Positions 53,055-59,084 of a DNA stretch of 59,084 nucleotides are shown here, one piece after another. The notes beneath the pieces were generated by a model. The model saw only the letters and a list, made by a program, of their open reading frames with translations, ran no database searches and was not told the DNA's origin. The translations under genes were made by a program, and so were the position numbers. Source of the stretch: Verrucomicrobiia bacterium (GTDB taxonomy: Bacteria; Verrucomicrobiota; Verrucomicrobiia; Verrucomicrobiales; DEV007); contig JAGROY010000202.1 in assembly GCA_020439995.1 (NCBI GenBank), positions 1-59,084 of the forward strand, given 5' to 3'. Each line of letters opens with the position of its first letter. Positions within the stretch are counted from its first letter, which is position 1.

Positions 53055-55460
53055 ATGTTCGCTTCATCCTTCTCCCATGCATCACGACGCTTATTCATCG
53101 CCGGTCTGAGTGTCGGACTTCTTCATATTCCGCTTTTTGGCGAGGAGACACCGGATTCTCCCGAGAAAAAACTACTCGAGGGGCATTCGATTCATGGCGA
53201 CAGCTTTAGCGAAGGCCCCAGGCAGGAGGCAGTGTTGCTGCCTGGCATGAGCAACGTCCACTTCGAGGTTTCGACTAAGAATAGTGATGCGCAGAAATTC
53301 TTCGATCAGGGTGTCGGCCAGTTGCACGGGTTCCTTTACTTTGAGGCCGAGCGCTCGTTCCGGCAGGTGCTGAAGATTGACCCTCATTGTATCATGGCCT
53401 ACTGGGGCATCGCGATGGCCAACGTAGACAACGAAAAGAGGGCGTCGGATATCATCAGGAAGGCTGCCGAGAACAAGGACTCCGTCAGCGAGCGTGAGCG
53501 GAAATATATTGAGGCGCTATCGACGTTTTACACCAGCAAGAAGGAAAAAGAAAAGGGCGACGACAGAAAGAAGCGTGCCCGGAACCTGGTTCGTTCGTAT
53601 GAGAATATCGTGCTCCAGTTTCCTGAGGACATTGAAGCGAAGGCATTCCTGGCGTTCCAGATATGGCACAATAGCAGTCGCAGTGGAGTGCCCATTGCCA
53701 GTCACCTCGCAGTGGATGGAATTTCGCGTCTGATATTCGCATCGAATCCATCCCATCCGGCGCACCATTACATCATTCACCTCTGGGACAATGAGAACGC
53801 CAAAAATGCGCTGACTTCCGCCGCGCAGTGTGGTCAGGCCGCACCGGGGATCGCTCATATGTGGCACATGCCGGGACACACTTACTCAAAGCTGAAGCGT
53901 TATGCCGATGCTGCCTGGCAGCAGGAGGCCTCTGCCCGGGTGGATCATGAGCAGATGGTGAGATTCCGTACCATGCCGGATCAGATTCACAACTACACCC
54001 ACAACAACGGCTGGTTGATCGACAACTACGGTTATCTCGGACGGGTGAGCGACGCAGTGGCCCTCGCTACGAACATGATCGAGCTGCCGCGTATTCCCCG
54101 TTCCGGCAGTGTCTCTGACAAGCCAGACCAAAAGTGGTCGACGGGGGGGAGCAGTTACAGCGCTGGAAGGGACCGCCTCTTCAAAACGCTTACCGAGTTT
54201 GAACTCTGGGACGAAGTTTTGAAATTGAAGGACACACCTTATCTGGAGGAGACCAGCGATACCTCCGAGCAGGTGCGCCGCGATCACCTCCTCGGTCTTG
54301 CATATCTGGGCAAAGGGCAGGCTGATAAAGTGGATGATATGGTTGCGTCGCTGAGGCAGCGATTGGAGAAAGAAAGGGAAGAGCGATTTGCCGCAGCGGA
54401 TGCGGCCGAAGAGAAGGCGCGAAACGAAAAGAAAAAGAGCGAGGAAGTAGAGAAGGCAATGGTGGCTGCCATGCGCGGCCACACTGAGCGCATCGACGAG
54501 ATTTCGAACAGAATCAGTGAGCTTGAGATTCTGCAATCTATTGCAAAGGGAGATGTGGACCAGGCGAAAAAGCAACTGGATGGCGTCACCGGCATTTCTG
54601 ACGAACAGCTATCGCGAATCCATCTTGCTGTCGGTAACAACGACAAAGCAGTGGAGACCGCCAGGCAGGTCGCTGAGCGCTCTGAAAATCAGATCCGCCC
54701 ACTTGCAAACTACGCCTACATCCTGCACCGGACAGGCAAAAGTGATGAGGCAAAAGTGCAGTTCGAAAAGCTGCGCGGAGTGGCCGCGTGGAGCGATTTC
54801 GATCTCCCGGTTCTCGATCGCGTGAAGCCGCTCGCGGAGTCCCTGGGATACTCGGGCGATTGGCGTAAACCTGCCGAGGTTGCCACCGACACCGGCGTGC
54901 GGCCTGATCTGAATACGCTTGGGCCACTGCGCTGGCATCCGTCGCCATCGCCTTCCTGGGCGATCCGAAACGCCAAGGGCGACGTTGTAGAGTCGGCGTC
55001 ATTCGCGGGGCGTCCTCACATTTTGATCTTCTATCTCGGAAAAGGGTGCATTCACTGCATGGAACAGTTGCAGGCCTTCGCTCCGATGCAGGAGAAATTT
55101 GCCGCCGCTGAGTTGCCGATTCTGGCGATCGGAACGGATTCCGTCGAGGGCGTCCGTGAGACTTATCTCAATGCCGAAGGGGAGAAGAATCCATTCCCGT
55201 TCCCGCTTTATTCGGATGAGGAATTTGCTGCATTCAAGTCCTTCCGTGCTTACGACGATTTTGAAAATGCGCCACTGCACGGGACTTTCCTGATTGATCG
55301 CAACGGGTTGATCCGCTGGCAGCACATCAGCTACGAGCCATTCATGCTGCCGGAATTCCTTCTGGAAGAATGCCAGCGCCTGTTGAATTTGCCCGAGGAA
55401 ATGGCTGCGCCACCAGTGGCTGGTACTTCTGCCGCGGGTGCTTCCGAATCAGTTAACTAA
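53055..55460 (+). CDS. Exported TPR protein with thioredoxin-like domain
   Basis: This 801-residue protein has a signal peptide (SRRLFIAGLSVGLLHIPLFG). Helical TPR-like repeats run through most of the protein, e.g. AQKFFDQGVGQLHGFLYFEAERSFRQVLKIDPH near residues 78-110. Histidine-rich HHYIIHLWDNE, APGIAHMWHMPGHTYSKL and DQIHNYTHNNGWL follow. A lysine/glutamate-rich coiled coil lies at about 440-475. The C-terminal 190 residues form a thioredoxin/AhpC-like domain: PHILIFYLGKGCIHCMEQL (redox motif CIHC, with the second Cys resolving), LPILAIGTDS and GTFLIDRNGLIRWQHI. It probably acts in periplasmic redox handling. The isomerase-like gene follows 36 bp later. Confidence 0.75.
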   Translation: MFASSFSHASRRLFIAGLSVGLLHIPLFGEETPDSPEKKLLEGHSIHGDSFSEGPRQEAVLLPGMSNVHFEVSTKNSDAQKFFDQGVGQLHGFLYFEAERSFRQVLKIDPHCIMAYWGIAMANVDNEKRASDIIRKAAENKDSVSERERKYIEALSTFYTSKKEKEKGDDRKKRARNLVRSYENIVLQFPEDIEAKAFLAFQIWHNSSRSGVPIASHLAVDGISRLIFASNPSHPAHHYIIHLWDNENAKNALTSAAQCGQAAPGIAHMWHMPGHTYSKLKRYADAAWQQEASARVDHEQMVRFRTMPDQIHNYTHNNGWLIDNYGYLGRVSDAVALATNMIELPRIPRSGSVSDKPDQKWSTGGSSYSAGRDRLFKTLTEFELWDEVLKLKDTPYLEETSDTSEQVRRDHLLGLAYLGKGQADKVDDMVASLRQRLEKEREERFAAADAAEEKARNEKKKSEEVEKAMVAAMRGHTERIDEISNRISELEILQSIAKGDVDQAKKQLDGVTGISDEQLSRIHLAVGNNDKAVETARQVAERSENQIRPLANYAYILHRTGKSDEAKVQFEKLRGVAAWSDFDLPVLDRVKPLAESLGYSGDWRKPAEVATDTGVRPDLNTLGPLRWHPSPSPSWAIRNAKGDVVESASFAGRPHILIFYLGKGCIHCMEQLQAFAPMQEKFAAAELPILAIGTDSVEGVRETYLNAEGEKNPFPFPLYSDEEFAAFKSFRAYDDFENAPLHGTFLIDRNGLIRWQHISYEPFMLPEFLLEECQRLLNLPEEMAAPPVAGTSAAGASESVN

Positions 55461-55496
55461 CTAACCTCTTTAAAGACCCACTAACCCTGGAACCAG

Positions 55497-56432
55497 ATGA
55501 ACACCACAACTCGCCGCAATTTTCTCCGAACTTCAGCCGCTGCAGGAGCAGTCGTAGCTCTTCCGTCCGCCGCGACCCGCGCATTTGCCGACCATCACAA
55601 CGAGCCAGCATTCAAGATCTCGCTGGCGGAGTGGTCGCTGCATAAGGCGCTTCAAGGCGGCAAGATGACAAACCTCGACTTCCCTGGCTACGCTAAGAAA
55701 GTCGGCATCGAAGGAGTCGAATTTGTGAACCAGTTTTTCAAGGACAAGCCCAAAGACGAGGCCTACCTCGGAGAGCTTAAAAAGCGCTGTGAGGGCAATG
55801 GCGTGAAGAGCCTGCTCATCATGTGCGACGGGTTGGGGCAGCTCGGCGCGTCCGATAATGCAAAGCGAAAGGAGACTGTAGAGAATCACAAGCCCTGGCT
55901 GAGCGCTGCGAAGTTTCTGGGCTGTCACTCGATCCGCGTCAATGCTGCTTCCGATGGAAAGCTTTCGCGCGACGAGCAGGAAAAGCTAGCGGCCGATGGT
56001 CTTGCAAGTCTGAGCGAAGCAGGCAAGGCGCACGGTCTGAATGTGATCGTGGAAAACCACGGCGGAATTTCATCCGATGGAACGTGGCTGGCGGCTGTGA
56101 TGAAGCGTGTCAACATGGACAACTGCGGGACGCTGCCTGACTTCGGTAATTTCAAGGTATCCGAGACTGTGACGTATGACCGCTACAAAGGGGTCGCTGA
56201 GCTGATGCCCTTCGCCAAAGCCGTCAGTGCCAAGAGCCACGATTTCGACGAAGCGGGCAACGAGATTCACACCGACTATTTCAAGATGATGGATATTGTG
56301 CTCAAGGCTGGCTACCACGGCTACGTCGGCATCGAGTACGAAGGCAGCAAAATCAGTGAAGATGACGGCATCGTGGCCACTAAAAAACTGCTCGAACGCG
56401 TGCTGGCAAAACTAGCTGAGGCGAAGGCGTAG
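55497..56432 (+). CDS. Tat-exported sugar phosphate isomerase/epimerase-like protein
   Basis: This 311-residue protein begins with a Tat signal ([21 protein letters not shown]). The rest is a xylose-isomerase-like TIM barrel, as in the TIM-barrel protein family abundant in Verrucomicrobia. [14 protein letters not shown] opens the barrel, [12 protein letters not shown] supplies the metal Glu, and IVENHGGIS provides a second Glu. [17 protein letters not shown] and YVGIEYEG end the barrel with the late metal-binding residues. The likely role is isomerisation or epimerisation of a sugar outside the cytoplasm. It follows the thioredoxin-TPR gene closely. Confidence 0.8.
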   Translation: MNTTTRRNFLRTSAAAGAVVALPSAATRAFADHHNEPAFKISLAEWSLHKALQGGKMTNLDFPGYAKKVGIEGVEFVNQFFKDKPKDEAYLGELKKRCEGNGVKSLLIMCDGLGQLGASDNAKRKETVENHKPWLSAAKFLGCHSIRVNAASDGKLSRDEQEKLAADGLASLSEAGKAHGLNVIVENHGGISSDGTWLAAVMKRVNMDNCGTLPDFGNFKVSETVTYDRYKGVAELMPFAKAVSAKSHDFDEAGNEIHTDYFKMMDIVLKAGYHGYVGIEYEGSKISEDDGIVATKKLLERVLAKLAEAKA

Positions 56433-56440
56433 CGGCTTTA

Positions 56441-56460
56441 GGCTACTCGCCCCTGTAGCC
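56441..56460. terminator. Hairpin at the convergent gene junction
   Basis: GGCTAC (56441-56446) pairs with GTAGCC (56455-56460) with an 8-nt loop; a competing GCGGCT/AGCCGC stem (56432-56437 with 56457-56462) is also possible. It lies at the junction of the isomerase-like gene and the esterase gene, whose ends are 10 bp apart, and overlaps the end of the esterase gene. No T-run is evident. Confidence 0.35.
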
Positions 56461-57510
56461 GCGCCACATCCAGACCAGCGTATCTGCCAGGGTGAGTTCA
56501 AAAACCCGGCGGTCGCAGTGTCTGGAGTCTTTGCTGAAGACGAAGCGGTAGTCGTAGCCCTTTGCTTTAAGGGCGGCGGCGGTGCGCTGATTTGCCATTA
56601 CCCAGTTGTGATAGGAGGCTTCGGGAGCCTTGGCACCATTGTCGAACTCAGACACGTGGGTGAAGATGCGTAGCGGCTTCTTTTCGGCATTTTCGATCAG
56701 CTTCATGCTGGAGTGATACTCCCAGGCACCGAGCGGATACTGAGCTTCTTCAGCGGCGTCATCGTCCTGCTGGTCCACGAACGTTCCAGAGTAAGTGATT
56801 AACCGGCGGAACAGATCAGGCCGGAACCAGCCCATGGTCAGTGCTGCTGCACCACCTGAACTGCAACCCATGGTCGCGCGCCCCCAGGGATTCTCCGTAA
56901 GAGCAATGCCAGGGTAAGCGGCCTTGATGTCCGCATTGTTGACCACCGCTGGCAAAACCTCATCATTGATGAAGCGGGCGAAGCGGTCGGACATGGTGTC
57001 GTATTCCAGACCCCGCTCGCTGTTCTTGCCGTCATTCCCGCCGTTTTCAACGGCGATCGCGATGAACGCAGGCAGGTGCCGCTCCGGGTCTTTGGAGTTC
57101 GTCAAATTGTCGAGCGCATTGCGGACAAGGTCGAGATTGCTCGGGCCGTCGTGCGTGACGAGAATCGGAGCCTTTGTTCCATTTTTATAGGCAGCGGGGA
57201 TGTAGACAACGATCTTCCGCTCCTTCCGCACGGGTTTCTTTTCGCGGTCGAGCGTTGCATCATCTCCGCGAAAAATTTTGCTGTCCGCCAGTGGCATCAT
57301 GAACTCGAACGATTTTCCTTTGGGATTTCCCAAATCCGTGAGATCTGGATCAATCTTGTAGTCCGGCCCGACGACGTAGTCTCCATTGCCCTCAGTGCCC
57401 GGCTTCTCAGTGTAGGCTTCGTCAGCAATGGACGAATGAATGATCATGCAGGAGAGTGCAGACGCGGCCACACCGAGCCTGCGAATCGAGAGGATGGGAT
57501 TTTTGAACAT
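56443..57510 (-). CDS. Exported Fes-like esterase (alpha/beta hydrolase)
   Basis: This 355-residue precursor has a signal peptide (LGVAASALSCMIIHSSIA). The mature part resembles enterochelin esterase (Fes/D-type) hydrolases. KKPVRKERKIVVYIPAAYKNGTKAPILVTHDGPSNLD matches the family's YTPPGY-style segment. RATMGCSSGGAAALTMGWFRPDLFRRLITYSGTF carries the nucleophile serine in a GCSSG elbow. Later LRIFTHVSEFDNG and the final FSKDSRHCDRR (likely catalytic histidine region) complete it. The natural ester substrate is unknown; xylan or pectin acetyl-esterase-like roles are common in this lineage. It converges with the isomerase-like gene. Confidence 0.8.
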   Translation of the reverse strand: MFKNPILSIRRLGVAASALSCMIIHSSIADEAYTEKPGTEGNGDYVVGPDYKIDPDLTDLGNPKGKSFEFMMPLADSKIFRGDDATLDREKKPVRKERKIVVYIPAAYKNGTKAPILVTHDGPSNLDLVRNALDNLTNSKDPERHLPAFIAIAVENGGNDGKNSERGLEYDTMSDRFARFINDEVLPAVVNNADIKAAYPGIALTENPWGRATMGCSSGGAAALTMGWFRPDLFRRLITYSGTFVDQQDDDAAEEAQYPLGAWEYHSSMKLIENAEKKPLRIFTHVSEFDNGAKAPEASYHNWVMANQRTAAALKAKGYDYRFVFSKDSRHCDRRVFELTLADTLVWMWRGYRGE

Positions 57511-57674
57511 AGCGAAGGATCTATCAAAGCGCGTGGTGGAAACAAGGCGGAAGATTCAGGGATGCGAAATTGGCAATTTTCAACAAGCAGTCTTGAATCA
57601 CGCGTTTCCACTCGTCATGCTGTGGAATGTTCTCATTCCCCAATTGCGCAAACTGGATTTCAGGAACGCTACAT

Positions 57675-59084
57675 GTGATCTGTGCTGTGGCACTGCCGCT
57701 TGTGGAAGTTGTCAGCGCTCGGGAGCGGCCTAACATTGTGATCATCATGGCGGACGATATGGGTTACTCGGACGCCGGTTGCTACGGAGGCGAGATCGAG
57801 ACTCCGAACATTGACCGACTGGCTGCCGAGGGTGTGCGTTTCACTCAGTTTTACAATACCGGGCGTTGCTGTCCTACGCGAGCATCGTTGCTGACGGGGC
57901 TATACTCGCACCAGGTGGGCATCGGTCACATGACGGGGGACAAAGGGCTGCCATCTTACCAAGGCTATCTCAATGATCGATGCATGACCATCGCAGAGGC
58001 GCTGAAGCCTGCGGGCTACACGACCATGATCTCAGGGAAATGGCATGTGGGATCCGCGCCAGAGTACTGGCCGCTGAGACGGGGATTCGACAAGTTTTAC
58101 GGCATTCCGCAGGGCGGAGGGCACTACTATAAGAATCTCCCGGGCAGGCAGCTCGTGCTTGGCGATCGCGAAATTCCCATTCCTGAAGATTGGTACGCGA
58201 CTGAGGGATTCACCGATCATGCTGTGAAATTCATCGAAGAGGAAAGGAGGAGCAACAGGCCGTTCTTTCTCTACGTCCCTTACACTGCGCCACACTGGCC
58301 GTTGCAGGCGCGGAAAAAGGACATCGCGAAGTATCACGGGCGCTATGATCAGGGATGGGATGCTGTTCGCGACGGGCGCTATCAACGAATGGTCGAAAGG
58401 GGAGTCGTCCGCTCGGAGTGGGGGCTTTCCCAGCGGGATTCCGGGTCTCTGGTATGGGAGAGCGAAGCGCAGAAGGCGATGATGTCCCAGCGCATGGAGG
58501 TCTACGCCGCACAGGTGGATGCGCTCGATCAGGGCGTGGGGCGCATCCTTTCTGCTCTGGAGCACAGCGGTAGACGTGAGAACACGGTGGTGATGTTTTT
58601 ATCCGACAACGGATGCAGTGCGGAAGGCGGGCAGAAAGGTTTCAACAATCCTCAAAGGGGAGATGTGAACGCCGAGCTGGGCACCCGTGATTCTTACGTC
58701 AGCGCCGGATTGAGCTGGGCCAATGCATGCAACACGCCGTACCGCAAATACAAGATGCAAGTGCACGAAGGAGGAATATCGACGCCCTTGGTCGTTTCAT
58801 GGCCCAAGGGGTTTTCCAATCGCCGGGGCGATTTGGAGCACTCGGTCGGGCATGTGATTGATCTCATGCCCACGTGTCTCGAGCTTGCGGGTGCGCGCTA
58901 TGACCAGGCAAAGGCCATCCCGCTGGAGGGGAGAAGCCTGGTAAGCGTGGTGACCGGGAAAGCAGGTGCTGGCACCAATGATGAGCGTGTCCTCTGCTGG
59001 GAGCACGAGGGCAACCGCGCCGTGCGCAGGGGTAAGTGGAAGCTTGTCGCCAGCAACAAGGATCGGTGGGAACTCTACGATCTC
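57675..59084 (+). CDS. Arylsulfatase-type sulfatase, 3' end cut off by window
   Basis: The frame runs open to base 59084, giving at least 470 residues. I prefer GTG 57675, with AGGA 9 bp upstream and a hydrophobic leader ICAVALPLVEVVSA; ATG 57627 is an alternative. RPNIVIIMADDMGYSDAGCYGG is the metal-binding start of the sulfatase fold. The catalytic C-x-P-x-R motif is C65-C66-P67-T68-R69 (RCCPTRASLLTG), where C65 would become formylglycine. FFLYVPYTAPHWPLQA, VMFLSDNGCSAEGG and VHEGGISTPLVVSWP follow, as in the family. The C-terminus WELYDL is reached but the protein continues. It is likely exported and cleaves sulfate esters of polysaccharides. Confidence 0.9.
   Translation, partial: MICAVALPLVEVVSARERPNIVIIMADDMGYSDAGCYGGEIETPNIDRLAAEGVRFTQFYNTGRCCPTRASLLTGLYSHQVGIGHMTGDKGLPSYQGYLNDRCMTIAEALKPAGYTTMISGKWHVGSAPEYWPLRRGFDKFYGIPQGGGHYYKNLPGRQLVLGDREIPIPEDWYATEGFTDHAVKFIEEERRSNRPFFLYVPYTAPHWPLQARKKDIAKYHGRYDQGWDAVRDGRYQRMVERGVVRSEWGLSQRDSGSLVWESEAQKAMMSQRMEVYAAQVDALDQGVGRILSALEHSGRRENTVVMFLSDNGCSAEGGQKGFNNPQRGDVNAELGTRDSYVSAGLSWANACNTPYRKYKMQVHEGGISTPLVVSWPKGFSNRRGDLEHSVGHVIDLMPTCLELAGARYDQAKAIPLEGRSLVSVVTGKAGAGTNDERVLCWEHEGNRAVRRGKWKLVASNKDRWELYDL

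Noticed and set aside
1..59084. CRISPR arrays, insertion sequences, prophage genes, rRNA and tRNA
   Set aside because: None of the expected repeats, transposase or integrase motifs, or cloverleaf structures were seen in the window.

Overview
The window looks like chromosomal DNA from a member of the Verrucomicrobiota (PVC group), most likely the class Verrucomicrobiae. This is inferred from gene content, not from a marker-gene comparison. The pointers are a secretin resembling the Amuc_1098 type IV pilus family, an ECF sigma factor paired with a giant Ser/Thr kinase carrying WD40 repeats, Tat-exported amidohydrolase, dioxygenase and isomerase proteins, a sulfatase, a cytochrome c/copper/TPR lipoprotein, and choice-of-anchor type surface proteins. 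The sequence is moderately GC-rich and dense with genes. I see no rRNA, tRNA, CRISPR array, transposase or phage module.

Layout. 1-4264: the end of a PEP/pyruvate-binding-domain gene, a palindromic element, a small membrane protein, a large exported beta-propeller protein, and a small reverse-strand gene apparently broken by a pentanucleotide repeat. 4340-7207: a Tat-exported amidohydrolase, diverging from a two-gene pair of a degenerate HD-like protein and an RlaP-type nucleotidyltransferase, which may be an RNA-repair module. 7530-10414: a secretin and two very small genes. 10465-13120 (reverse): holB, a putative [4Fe-4S] protein and a two-domain CbiX chelatase; the last two look like a split version of the fused DR2241 protein. 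13232-14558: small membrane proteins, two of them coupled by an ATGA overlap. 14592-19211 (reverse): a GT39/ArnT-like glycosyltransferase, pnp and rpsO. 19574-26242 (reverse): a 1976-residue kinase/WD40 protein preceded by its ECF sigma factor. 26289-30096 (reverse): an intradiol dioxygenase, phosphatidylserine decarboxylase and an Aas-like acyl-activating protein.

30332-34382 holds a PQQ-type propeller protein (forward), then rlmH coupled to a Gfo/Idh/MocA oxidoreductase, and a CysJ-like reductase (reverse). 34502-42701 (reverse) holds secA, a cytochrome/copper-monooxygenase/TPR lipoprotein, rlmI and an AI-2E family transporter. After a 526-bp non-coding region with repeated DnaA-box-like motifs come rpoD, which has a histone-H1-like N-terminal tail, and dnaG. 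47554-59084 holds a tandem-protease NfeD protein, a ceramidase-GH5 fusion (reverse), a zinc-ribbon protein, a TPR-thioredoxin protein, a sugar-isomerase-like protein, an esterase (reverse) and a sulfatase cut off by the window end.

Working together: the housekeeping blocks (rpsO-pnp, rpoD-dnaG, secA, rlmH, rlmI, holB) are broadly conserved. The accessory genes point to an aerobic or microaerobic heterotroph that exports redox proteins and hydrolases and degrades complex glycans and lipids. The strongest candidates for unusual biology are the HD-RlaP pair, the sigma factor/three-propeller kinase operon, the ceramidase-GH5 fusion, the histone-like sigma factor tail, and the repeat-broken small gene.
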